Positions 53,317 to 61,791 of a stretch of DNA of 64,000 nt are shown in pieces (positions within the stretch are counted from its first letter, which is position 1; each line of letters opens with the position of its first letter). The stretch is from NCBI RefSeq assembly GCF_016862915.1, contig NZ_BONW01000044.1, forward strand, positions 1 through 64,000, given 5' to 3'. A program made the position numbers and the translations under genes. This DNA is from Plantactinospora endophytica (GTDB lineage: Bacteria > Actinomycetota > Actinomycetes > Mycobacteriales > Micromonosporaceae). The notes beneath the pieces were generated by a model. That model worked only from the letters and a program-made list of their open reading frames with translations. It was not told the origin of the DNA and ran no database searches.

Positions 53317-55584
53317 TCAGCCCTCGATCGTCAGACGGGAGACCCGGAAGAGCAGTTCGTTCCGGGGCATGATGGGACGCCACACGTGCCGCACCTGGTG
53401 GTCGAGACGGCGCCGCAGTGGCCGGTCGGTGATGGTCAGGCGGAGCAGTTCCAGGCAGCTGTCGGCGACTTCGGGCCGGCCATCAGCGCGGTTGAGCCAG
53501 TAGCCGAGGGTCCGCCAGGACCGGTACGCGGTTTCCGGCAGGGAGAGAGCGACGGCCCAGAGCGCACCCACGTCGGACATCCGCAGCGTTCCGGACCGGA
53601 CCAGTTCCAGCAGCTCCGGCCAGTGCGCCTGAGGTGGCTCCGCCCAACGTTCGGCGAGGACCCGCAGTGCCCGCGCGGCGTGCAACCGCACCTCCCTGTC
53701 GGCCGACCCGGCCCATCGGACCAACGCCGGCACCACCAGATCGGCCGAGCCGGCCTGGTAGATCTCCACCAATGCCCGGACCACGGAGTTGTTCCGGCGC
53801 TGCAACCGGGCCCGGGCCACCTTGCCCAGTTGGTCGATCGCGGCTTCGGGCCAGAGCCAGCCGAGGCCGAGCGCGTACGCCCGAGCGACGGTGTCACGTT
53901 GGTAGGCGCTGCCGTCCTTTGCCCAGTTGTCCAGTTCGATGCGGATCCGACGCTGCAGTTGGGGCTGCAACGCCGTCGCGACCAGGGCGATCCCGGCGGC
54001 CTGCCGTACGCCCGGTCGCCGTTCTCCGGCAAGTTCGCGAATCAACCCGATGGCGGCGCCGGCATCACGTCCGGCGGCCCAGCCGATGGCCCCGGCGGCG
54101 GCCTGCCGAGACCCTGGTGCCGCCGTCCGCACCAGATCGGCAAACCAGTTCAGTAGCCGCTCGGGGACGGCCCATTCGCGCCACGCGACATCCAGCATGT
54201 TGGCCGGCAGTTGGGCGGACTCCGGCCGGAATCGCAAACTCCGGGCGCCGGGGCGCAGGTCCGGATTCTCCAGCACCGTCGCCTGGCGCAGCGGCGGTCC
54301 GAGCAGCAGTTCGAGATCAGGCTGCCGAAGCGTCGATCCCATCCCCGGTTCTTCCGATCCGGGGCCGCCGAGCAGCCGCTCGGCGGCGGCGCCGATCTCG
54401 GCAAGGGGTTGTCCGGCGAGCACGGCACAGGAGAGCCGGAAGGCGCGTAGATAGTCGGCTCCGCCGAGTTCCGTCAGCGTGGCGTCCGACCCGGCTGGCT
54501 CGAGGATCTCCTGAGCGCGCTGCCGTAGTTGTTCCGGCAACTGACGCCCCAGCAGTTGGGCGAGCGCCGTACCCCTGGGGATACTCTGCGCGATCGCGTC
54601 GACCAGCCGGACGACCTCGGCTGGCCGGGGCGAACCGGCCAGGTACGCCCGCAGCGTCGACTGGGTGAGACATTCCCTTGAGATGTAGTCGGATCGGCAG
54701 CCGCCGTCGCAACCCGGGCAGCCGGCCAGGCAGCGCCCCCGCAACCGATGCGCAAGCTGCCGACGAAACACCTCCGACGCCTCGGCGGCCTGGTGTTCCA
54801 CCAGTTCACCGGCGAGATCCTGGCTCTGCCGGGCGAAGTCGCCGATCAGGATCAGGCTGGATCCGAGAGTCTCCATCCTGGCGGCGAGGCCGATCCTGGT
54901 GAAACCGTCCACCGGAAGCTGACCAGGGTCGAGCCTCAGCAGATATCCGAATCCACCCCGGAGCAGCCGGTCCCGGCGGATGAGTTCGCCGAGCTGACCG
55001 GCGGAGAGCACGGCGACCCGGTCCCCGGCGTGCCGCCGGGCCAAGGCGAGACAGGCGGCGGTGTACCGGCCGGTGCCGGGCCGACCGTCGAGGCAGACCA
55101 GATGCTTGCGCTTGAGGAGCAGGTCGAGCCGGTCGTCGGTGGGTGCCGGGGCGTAGCCGCCGTCCATGTCGCGTACGGCCGCCGCCGACAGCACCTGACA
55201 CCAGATGGTGCTCTCCGTATCGGAGACGGTGATGTTGTTGATCGACCCGATCGCGGTCGCCCCGTGTCCGGTGGCGTTCTGGCCGTCGACCCGCACGTCG
55301 CGGACGCCGATCTCCGCTCCCGTCAGGCCGAGCGAGCTGAGCCGGGCGAGTACGTCGCTGGCGGTAGCAAACTCCTCCTCGTCCTCCTCGTCCTCCCCAT
55401 CCGGGTCTTCCTGGCCGGCCAGGTCGGGAGCATGCTCGGCAGCGGCTTCCGGAGCCTCTTCCCCGACCATCGGCGACGGCGCCTCGCCACCGATGCCGGC
55501 ACCGGCAGCGAACGGCTGGTCGGGCCGTGGATCCGGATCCGGGACCGACGGTACGGGTGCCGGCCCGATCTGTGGCTCACTCAT
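53317..55584 (-). CDS. STAND-like NTPase with helical repeats
   Basis: This is a large 755-residue protein. Residues 1-80 are disordered and very acidic (EDPDGEDEEDEEEF). Residues about 92-116 hold the motif VRVDGQNATGHGATAIGSI, shared with the upstream cyclase-like protein. An NTPase domain follows, with P-loop DGRPGTGRYT (166-175, Arg in place of the usual Lys) and Walker B-like SSLILIGDFA. A Cys cluster (CLAGCPGCDGGC) follows. The second half is made of HEAT-like helical repeats (LPANMLDVAWREWAVPERLL, DREVRLHAARALRVLAERW). ATG overlaps the cyclase-like stop (ATGA). The layout is that of STAND sensors, but the altered P-loop makes ATP use uncertain. Confidence 0.65.
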   Translation of the reverse strand: MSEPQIGPAPVPSVPDPDPRPDQPFAAGAGIGGEAPSPMVGEEAPEAAAEHAPDLAGQEDPDGEDEEDEEEFATASDVLARLSSLGLTGAEIGVRDVRVDGQNATGHGATAIGSINNITVSDTESTIWCQVLSAAAVRDMDGGYAPAPTDDRLDLLLKRKHLVCLDGRPGTGRYTAACLALARRHAGDRVAVLSAGQLGELIRRDRLLRGGFGYLLRLDPGQLPVDGFTRIGLAARMETLGSSLILIGDFARQSQDLAGELVEHQAAEASEVFRRQLAHRLRGRCLAGCPGCDGGCRSDYISRECLTQSTLRAYLAGSPRPAEVVRLVDAIAQSIPRGTALAQLLGRQLPEQLRQRAQEILEPAGSDATLTELGGADYLRAFRLSCAVLAGQPLAEIGAAAERLLGGPGSEEPGMGSTLRQPDLELLLGPPLRQATVLENPDLRPGARSLRFRPESAQLPANMLDVAWREWAVPERLLNWFADLVRTAAPGSRQAAAGAIGWAAGRDAGAAIGLIRELAGERRPGVRQAAGIALVATALQPQLQRRIRIELDNWAKDGSAYQRDTVARAYALGLGWLWPEAAIDQLGKVARARLQRRNNSVVRALVEIYQAGSADLVVPALVRWAGSADREVRLHAARALRVLAERWAEPPQAHWPELLELVRSGTLRMSDVGALWAVALSLPETAYRSWRTLGYWLNRADGRPEVADSCLELLRLTITDRPLRRRLDHQVRHVWRPIMPRNELLFRVSRLTIEG

Positions 55585-56411
55585 CGCGCCCGGCCCTCGC
55601 CGCCGAAGTTCGCATCTTCACCGATCGACCCGATCGCCATCGCGCCGTGTCCGACAGCGTTCTGGCCGACGACCCGGATCCCGCCGACGTTGATCGCCCC
55701 TGCGGGGTCGGCGCCACCGGCGGTCGTACCTGGCAATGCGGGGCCGTCCTCGCTGGATGTGCCGGGTTCCGGCTGGCCGGGCCCGGGTGTCGGCTCGGCG
55801 AGGAGCATCTCCGTCGGAACCGCCGACAGGTCCTCGTCCACGACGCAGATCCAGGCGGACTCGCGGAAGTCCTTGTCCGGAAGGTGCACCTCGATTCGCC
55901 GAAACCGCTCGGGCCGGAGTTCTTCCGGGTACTCGCTGACCACCTCCCGGTAGATGCCGGAGGAGACGATCAGGGCCACTCCGGCGTCCGGAAACAGGGT
56001 CAGCGCCTTCTTCAGTTGACGCGCGTCGCAGAGCCGGCAGACCTCGATCACCGCCGTACCCGGGAAGCCGTTGGCACCGTCGAGGTGGACCAGCCCCTGG
56101 TGCAGGGCCACCCGGAGCCGGACCCTCGCCTCCGGCAGCCGGCTGCTGTTGTAGTGCCGCAACCGCCGGTTGAGGTCCGGCACCAGCCGACCGATCACCT
56201 GCGGTTCCCTGGCGTCGGCCGGCAGGATCGCCAACTCGCCGTCGCCCGCCTGCTGGGTCTTCCACGAGATCCGGTCCAGACCCACGGCCGTGGCCGCCTC
56301 GTGGAGCAACTGTTGAAACGCCTGCTGTGCCTCGTACTGCCGTACATTTCCACGTCTGCTGTACCGCTCCATGTCCACCGAGATGAGCAGCCGTCGCTCC
56401 GGGTGGTTCAT
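55581..56411 (-). CDS. Class III nucleotidyl cyclase-like protein with C-terminal signalling motif
   Basis: This has 276 residues. The N-terminal 200 residues follow the class III cyclase pattern: a metal Asp in LISVDMERYSRR (D13), KTQQAGDGELAIL with the second Asp (D57), and GFPGTAVIEVCRLCD, where the family has G-x-x-V-N-x-A-x-R-L. The Arg is kept but the Asn is not, so activity may be changed or lost. After a Pro/Gly linker, the C-terminus carries IRVVGQNAVGHGAMAIGSI, repeated at the N-terminus of the next protein. ATG 56411 follows a GGAAAGGA-type site. It diverges from a CRP-type regulator gene, suggesting cyclic-nucleotide signalling. Confidence 0.65.
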   Translation of the reverse strand: MNHPERRLLISVDMERYSRRGNVRQYEAQQAFQQLLHEAATAVGLDRISWKTQQAGDGELAILPADAREPQVIGRLVPDLNRRLRHYNSSRLPEARVRLRVALHQGLVHLDGANGFPGTAVIEVCRLCDARQLKKALTLFPDAGVALIVSSGIYREVVSEYPEELRPERFRRIEVHLPDKDFRESAWICVVDEDLSAVPTEMLLAEPTPGPGQPEPGTSSEDGPALPGTTAGGADPAGAINVGGIRVVGQNAVGHGAMAIGSIGEDANFGGEGRAR

Positions 56412-56787
56412 GCCTGATCCATCCTTTCCGCAGCCGAACGCCCGTCCGGGAGACGGGCGCCGAGGGCACATCAAAGCGGTATCGAGCCATCGAGACTCCG
56501 TAGAAGTACGGGTTCTGCCACTACTGCCCGGACACAGTCGGGAAGGCGGCTTTCCCTCCTGGCGAGGGATGCGACGGCAGATCGTCGGTTCTGCTGGGGG
56601 AATGGCCCCACTCTGGACAGCACACCTCGCCGACCTGCTCGCCGCAGCGGGCGGACCGCCTCTCGTCGTGCTGGCGGCTCTGTTGCTCGAAGCCCTTCTC
56701 CGAGAAGGCGCCCGCCGATATAGATCGCGCAGGGCATCTGTCCGGCTACGCTTCGACGACGTCCGGCCCCATCTCCCAGGAGTCGCC
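56412..56787. other. Divergent control region between cyclase-like operon and CRP gene
   Basis: About 375 bases with no convincing gene. The CRP frame is open upstream but has leader-like composition. TATAGA at 56719-56724 is the best -10 candidate toward the CRP gene, but no good -35 stands before it. I saw no clear CRP-type palindrome by eye. The minus-strand promoter of the operon must also lie here. Confidence 0.4.
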
Positions 56788-57507
56788 GTGCCGCCTCGAC
56801 CTGACCTCCCGCCCACAGCCGACTGGCCGCACGGGACGTTGCTGTCCAGACTCGACCCGGACGCCCGTGCGGAACTGCTCGGGCTCGGCGTCCGGCGACG
56901 GGTCGCGGCCGGGCAGATCCTGCTGCACGAGGGGGCGGAGGGATCGCATCTGGTGCTGCTGCGGCAGGGTCTGACCAAGGTGACGGCAAGCCATCCCGAC
57001 GGGCGGAGCACGCTGCTCGCCATCCGGTTCCGCGGCGACCTGGTCGGCGAGATGTCCGCGCTGAACGGACGGCCACGGTCGGCAACGGTCACCACCTGCG
57101 GCCCAGCAGTGGTGAACATCATCCAGTTGCACCAGTTCAAACCGTTCCTGCGCAACCATCCGGAGGCGGCTTTCGAGATGACGGCGATGGTGGCGGACCG
57201 GCTCCGCTGGTCCAACCAGCGACGGATCGAGTTCACCTCATATCCGGCCCGGGTCCGGGTCGCTCGGATCATTGCCGAACTGGCCCGCAGCCATGGACGC
57301 CGTACGCCGGACGGGATCGTCATCGACATCCACCTGACCCAGCCGGAACTCGCCACCGCCTGCGGCGCCGCCGACACCACGATCGAGAAGACGCTGCGCC
57401 AACTACGCGCCGACGGAGTCGTGGATACCGACTACCGGCGGATCACCATCCGGGACCTGGGCCAGTTGTGGGAAATCTGCCGCTTCGACCCGATCGACGG
57501 CCGCTAG
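56788..57507 (+). CDS. CRP/FNR family transcriptional regulator
   Basis: This 239-residue protein has the CRP layout. The N-terminal cyclic-nucleotide-binding domain includes VAAGQILLHEGAEGSHLVLL and the phosphate-binding cassette GDLVGEMSALNGRPRSATV, with the Gly-Glu and Arg-Ser/Ala positions kept, so ligand binding is likely. A dimer helix and a C-terminal winged helix (LTQPELATACGAADTTIEKT) follow. I chose GTG 56788 because AGGAG stands 5 bases before it and the length then matches the family. The cyclase-like gene next door makes a cyclic-nucleotide ligand plausible. Confidence 0.88.
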   Translation: MPPRPDLPPTADWPHGTLLSRLDPDARAELLGLGVRRRVAAGQILLHEGAEGSHLVLLRQGLTKVTASHPDGRSTLLAIRFRGDLVGEMSALNGRPRSATVTTCGPAVVNIIQLHQFKPFLRNHPEAAFEMTAMVADRLRWSNQRRIEFTSYPARVRVARIIAELARSHGRRTPDGIVIDIHLTQPELATACGAADTTIEKTLRQLRADGVVDTDYRRITIRDLGQLWEICRFDPIDGR

Positions 57508-57707
57508 CCTAGGGGCGATGTCGTAAGCGCCGTCATGGTTGATGTTCGGAGCCGTTAGGTGCGGTGAACCAGCCCGCTTCGGCGTCGATGCTGTGCGAGG
57601 CGACCGGCAGGAACCGGTTCGGTGGACGCGTGCGTCGACGCGCCCGGGGAGGTGTGCGTCGTCGGGCTTGGCATGACGTTCCGCAGAGTCACGTACGACA
57701 CGCGCCG

Positions 57708-58988
57708 CTAGCGTCCCGCCACGTCCGGCCGGTCGGCGGTTCCGCCGGTCGACTGCTGCCCCGGTAGCCGGGTCGCCGCCGACGGCTGGCCAGCCGAGCG
57801 TAGCCCGTCGACCGGTACACCCGGCTCCGGCCGCAGTCGGCGGATCTGCCAGATCGCCAGGCCCACCAGCAGTACGCCGACAGCGGCCCAGACCCCGGCG
57901 GCGAACGCGGTCGAGCGCTGCTCGGACAGGATCCCGAGGCCGGGACGGGCGACCGCGATCCCGACCCCGGCCAGACTGGTGACCACGCCGAACACGAGGG
58001 CGCGGACCCGGCGCGGGGTGGCGTCGTTGGTCAGCACCTCCAGCACCGTCATGCCCAGCGCGTAGCCGAATCCCATCACCGGCAGGAACAGGAACGGGCC
58101 GAGCCACTCCGCCTGGCTGACCGCGACCAGGGTGGCGAGGACGAGCAGGAACGACACCGTCAGCGCAGGCCGGCGACGCCGCACCGGGACGTACCCGGCC
58201 AGCAGGCCGCCCAACACCGAGGCGGCCGCGAACGCGGCGTACATCCCACCGGTGAGCTGCGCGGAGAGGCCCAGTTCCAGGGCCAGCGGCTGGAACAGGA
58301 TCCGCGCGCTCCAGCCGAAGAGCAGCAGCAGCACGCCCAGCCACACGGCCTGGCGCAGCCGGACGTCGGTGATTGCGGCCCGGATGTCGGCGACCACGGA
58401 GGAGAGTGTCGTGCGCACCCGCGATCCGGCAATCTCCGGCAGGGTGAGGGCGAGCAGGAAGGCCAGGGCGGCCAGCCCGGCGGTCACCGCGAACGGCAGC
58501 CGTGGGTCCGCCTGGTAGAGATAGCCGGCGGCCAGCAGCGAGAGCAGTACGGAGCCGCTGCCCACCGCCCGGATCAGCCCGAAGGCCCTGGTCGGGTTGA
58601 TCTCCAACTCGTCCTGGAGGCAGAGTTCGTAGAGGTAGGCGCTGGCCGCCCCGGAGGTGAGCGCCCAGAGCACGGCCCAGAGCACCCAGGCGGCGAAGAG
58701 CATCTGCACGGTACGGATCTGCGTGATCGCCACGAACGTCAGCACCGCCCCGCCGGCCAGCATCAGGTACGCCCGCCGCCGCCCGACCCGGTCCGCCAGC
58801 ACTCCCACCGGAAACTCGCAGGCCACCGAGACGATCCGGAACACCCCGTCGGCGAGTACCGCGGTGGTCAGTGGAAAGCCGAGGTCCAGCAGGTAGATCA
58901 GCCAGACCGGGAACCAGAACTGCACCTCCAGCAGGAACTGGGTGACCGCGAAGGTGCGGATCGCCCGGCTGCGCAGTACCTGCCTCAT
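57708..58988 (-). CDS. Major facilitator superfamily transporter
   Basis: This is a 426-residue, 12-helix permease. The loop after helix 2 reads GVLADRVGRRRAYL, the MFS signature. A second, weaker version (GYVPVRRRRPALTV) is in the second half. I chose ATG 58988 (MRQVLRSRAIRTF). A TTG at 59012 is possible. The C-terminal tail is disordered (GQPSAATRLPGQQSTGG). The substrate is unknown. It lies 55 bases downstream of the membrane protein gene, probably in the same transcript. Confidence 0.88.
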   Translation of the reverse strand: MRQVLRSRAIRTFAVTQFLLEVQFWFPVWLIYLLDLGFPLTTAVLADGVFRIVSVACEFPVGVLADRVGRRRAYLMLAGGAVLTFVAITQIRTVQMLFAAWVLWAVLWALTSGAASAYLYELCLQDELEINPTRAFGLIRAVGSGSVLLSLLAAGYLYQADPRLPFAVTAGLAALAFLLALTLPEIAGSRVRTTLSSVVADIRAAITDVRLRQAVWLGVLLLLFGWSARILFQPLALELGLSAQLTGGMYAAFAAASVLGGLLAGYVPVRRRRPALTVSFLLVLATLVAVSQAEWLGPFLFLPVMGFGYALGMTVLEVLTNDATPRRVRALVFGVVTSLAGVGIAVARPGLGILSEQRSTAFAAGVWAAVGVLLVGLAIWQIRRLRPEPGVPVDGLRSAGQPSAATRLPGQQSTGGTADRPDVAGR

Positions 58989-59043
58989 CCGACCGGCCCG
59001 GGTTGCGCGCAAGTCGGTCCGGCGGCGTGCGCTCGGCAGCGAC

Positions 59044-60504
59044 TCACGTGCTGCGGTCCCGCCGGAAGAAGAGGTAGACGATGACCAGCAGCGCGGAGAC
59101 CACTCCGGAGGTGACCAGGATGGCGTCCGCCGGCTGTGAGGCGACCCAGGCCACCAGGGAGGACCGACCGAGGTCGTAGACGGCCATCTCCGGGTCGGTG
59201 GCGATCGACCGGCCGAACTCGGTGACCGCGAGGGCGGTACCCAGGATCGAGGTCATCGCGATGCCCAGCAGGATCAGGTCGGTGAACATCGCCGACCGGG
59301 CCGTACGCCGGGCGGCCAGCTCGGCCAGCCGCCGGCCGCAGAGTTCGACCTTGAACATGACCGGCTGCTCCAGCAGCTTCTCGTAGTCCCAGAAGTCGAG
59401 GATGGCGTCCATCTCGACCCGTACCGCCCGCTTCAGGTACTTCGACAGGTCCTGGCGCTCCATGATGATCAGCTCGGCCCGCTGGCTCAACCGGGTCAGG
59501 TGTCCCCTGAGCTGCTCCAACTCCCAGCGCGAGCCGGCGGCGGCCGAGTCGGCGAGGATCTTCGACAGCCGGGCGTCGACCCGTTCCAGCACACCGTAGA
59601 AGACCTGGGCGTAGCGCAGCGCCTCCCACTGGTCGCGGAACGGGTCGCCGGGCAGCATCCGGCCGCCCGCGCCGGCCCGGTCCAGGAACAGGTAGTTCAG
59701 CCAGCGGACCAGGTGGTCGGCCTCACCGTCGAGCAGCCGGTCGGCCGGCGGGCGGTGGTCCCCGCTGATCACGACGTCCTTGAGCCAGTGCCGGGTCATC
59801 ATCTCGGCTCCGGGCGCGGACGGGTCGACCACCAGGCTGCGGGTGACCCAGAGCGTCTCGCCGTACTCCGCCGTCACCGGATCGTCTGCCGGGGTGGCCG
59901 CGCGGAGCACCTCCTCGTCCCGGTCCGCCTCGCGCAGCAGGGCGAGTACCGGATCCAGGTACCGCCGGACCACCTCCCGGGCCGCCTCCTCGCCCAGTTC
60001 CACCGCCCGGGCCTGCAACCCGTCGAGCCGAACCGGCAGCTCGTCGGCCGGGCCGGCCAGCCACGGGTCCACCTCCGCCAGCAGTTCCAGCAGCATCAGC
60101 CCGTGGTCGTAGAGCCGGAAGCTGATCTCGACGATCCCGGCCCAGAGCAGGTCGGCGGAGCACTCGGCCAGGTGTTCGGGGCGCAACGTGCCGGTCAGCA
60201 CGTGCAGGGTCCGCTCCGCCGCGTGTTCGCTGATGGTCCGGTAGAGGTTCAGGGAGCTGCGCGGCCGGGTGTGCTTCAGCACCACCACCGGCGGCGTCCC
60301 GGCGGGTGCCGGCGAGGTGGCGGCCAGCGGTGCCGGCCCGGCGACGTCCGCCGGGACCGGCGGCACGAGCCGGGGCAGCAGTTCGTCCAGCGCCGGTTGC
60401 CGCTCGGCCCAGAACCGCGCGTGCGCCTCGGGGTCCCGCAGTGCCGCTCCGGGTACGGCGTAGAAGTCGACCACCACCGGGGTGAGGATCCGTAGCTGGG
60501 TCAT
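59044..60504 (-). CDS. Unknown membrane protein paired with an anchored solute-binding protein
   Basis: This 486-residue protein has a large cytoplasmic, mostly helical part (residues 1-400: ISEHAAERTLHVLTGTLRPE, LWAGIVEISFRLYDHGLMLL, and coiled-coil-like WELEQLRGHLTRLSQRAELI). It ends with two membrane helices (MFTDLILLGIAMTSILGTAL; AILVTSGVVSALLVIVYLFF). No enzyme motif is visible. ATG overlaps the stop of the binding-protein gene (ATGA). The pair looks like an outer sensor and an inner effector. Confidence 0.6.
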   Translation of the reverse strand: MTQLRILTPVVVDFYAVPGAALRDPEAHARFWAERQPALDELLPRLVPPVPADVAGPAPLAATSPAPAGTPPVVVLKHTRPRSSLNLYRTISEHAAERTLHVLTGTLRPEHLAECSADLLWAGIVEISFRLYDHGLMLLELLAEVDPWLAGPADELPVRLDGLQARAVELGEEAAREVVRRYLDPVLALLREADRDEEVLRAATPADDPVTAEYGETLWVTRSLVVDPSAPGAEMMTRHWLKDVVISGDHRPPADRLLDGEADHLVRWLNYLFLDRAGAGGRMLPGDPFRDQWEALRYAQVFYGVLERVDARLSKILADSAAAGSRWELEQLRGHLTRLSQRAELIIMERQDLSKYLKRAVRVEMDAILDFWDYEKLLEQPVMFKVELCGRRLAELAARRTARSAMFTDLILLGIAMTSILGTALAVTEFGRSIATDPEMAVYDLGRSSLVAWVASQPADAILVTSGVVSALLVIVYLFFRRDRST

Positions 60505-61583
60505 CGGCCCTCCGTTCCCAGCCGCAGCGCCCGGGCGTCGACGTGCAGTACCCGCCCCTGTGCCGGCCCGTTCGTCAGTTTCACCTCGACCAGGATCCGT
60601 GCCGGGCTCGGGCCGGCCCGGTCGACGAACTCCGCCGGCCAGTCGAGCACCTGCGCCCGGGTGCCCTGCGGGGCCAGCAGCACCAGCCGGCCCCGGTCGT
60701 CGAGCAGTTCCACCAGCCCGCTCGGGCCGACCGGGTCCAGGGTGACCTCCCGGTGCGCGGACGGATGGAGTTCGGCGACGATCTCCGCGTACTCCTCCGT
60801 CTGGCGGAGCTGGGCGAGCACCCGGTTGAACTCCCGCATCACCGGGGCCGCCTCGGCGCTGTCCGCCATCATGAAGTACAGCCCCTCGGCGGAGTGCACC
60901 AGCGGGTCGTCGCCCTGGAGGTGGCCGAAGTCCGCGACGTCTCCGGCGAAGGCGGGATCGGCCAGCGCCGCCTGGCCGGAGAGCAACCCCTCGGCGAGTA
61001 CGTCGATCCGCCCTTCGGCGAGCGCCCGGAAACCGTCCAGCGTGGACGGGAACTCCACGAACCCGGTGACGGCGGACTCCAACTCGTCCCAGTAGTCGTA
61101 CCCGGTGATCCCGCCGACCCGGAGCGCGCGCAGGTCGGCGGCGGAGGTGATCTTCGGCTGGCCGGCCCGGCGGTCGTAGAAGAGCACGTACTCGAAGTCG
61201 ACGAGGGGATCCGACAGCAGCAGGTCGGCCCGGCGCGACTCGCTGCCCACCAGCGGGAACGCTCCGACGGTGACGCCGGAACGGACCTGTTCCTCGGCCA
61301 GCGACCAGGAGGTGTACCTGATCTCGGGCCGGTACCCGGACCGGTTCAGCACCTCGACCACCAGTTCGGTGACCGGGCCGCCGTCCGGCAGCTCCCGGCC
61401 CACGAACGGCGCCCAGTCGCCACTGGAGACCAGTACCGGCCGGGACGGGGAGGTGGGTGACGGGCGGAGTCCGACCACGACGAACACCCCGGCACCGACC
61501 ACCAGCACGAGCAGGGCGAACACCGGGCCCCAGATCCGGAGCGGCTTGAGCAGTGCGGACAACCTGATGGGGTTCGGCGTCAC
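60501..61583 (-). CDS. Membrane-anchored solute-binding domain protein (SBP_bac_3-like)
   Basis: This 360-residue protein has an N-terminal helix (GPVFALLVLVVGAGVFVVVG) followed by an outer domain of the amino-acid-binding type (LVSSGDWAPFVGRELPDGGP, YTSWSLAEEQVRSGVTVGAF, VGGITGYDYWDELESAVTGF). The helix is followed by a long linker and has no lipobox, so it stays in the membrane. After the binding fold there is a further about 80-residue beta domain. No ABC permease is nearby. It is paired with the following membrane protein and so is probably a sensor, not a transporter part. GTG 61583 was chosen behind GGAAG. Confidence 0.7.
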   Translation of the reverse strand: MTPNPIRLSALLKPLRIWGPVFALLVLVVGAGVFVVVGLRPSPTSPSRPVLVSSGDWAPFVGRELPDGGPVTELVVEVLNRSGYRPEIRYTSWSLAEEQVRSGVTVGAFPLVGSESRRADLLLSDPLVDFEYVLFYDRRAGQPKITSAADLRALRVGGITGYDYWDELESAVTGFVEFPSTLDGFRALAEGRIDVLAEGLLSGQAALADPAFAGDVADFGHLQGDDPLVHSAEGLYFMMADSAEAAPVMREFNRVLAQLRQTEEYAEIVAELHPSAHREVTLDPVGPSGLVELLDDRGRLVLLAPQGTRAQVLDWPAEFVDRAGPSPARILVEVKLTNGPAQGRVLHVDARALRLGTEGR

Positions 61584-61733
61584 GTTCGATCTTCCTATCC
61601 GGACAGTGACGTCCCGGCTGCCACGGCACGGCGTACCCCGGGACGTTCTCCGCGAGACCGTAGGGTACAAGATCCGCGAAACCGGACGGACCCGCTGCGC
61701 CGGTAAAGCGCGCGGTCCACGTCGGAACGACGA

Positions 61734-61761
61734 CGGCCGCCGCGCCTGTGCGCGACGGCCG
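61734..61761. terminator. Terminator after pheT
   Basis: CGGCCG-C-CGCGC (61734-61745) pairs with GCGCG-A-CGGCCG (61750-61761) with one mismatch and a CTGT loop. It follows the pheT stop at 61792 on the minus strand. Confidence 0.65.
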
Positions 61762-61791
61762 CCACCTATCCTCCGAACGGGATCCCCCGCG

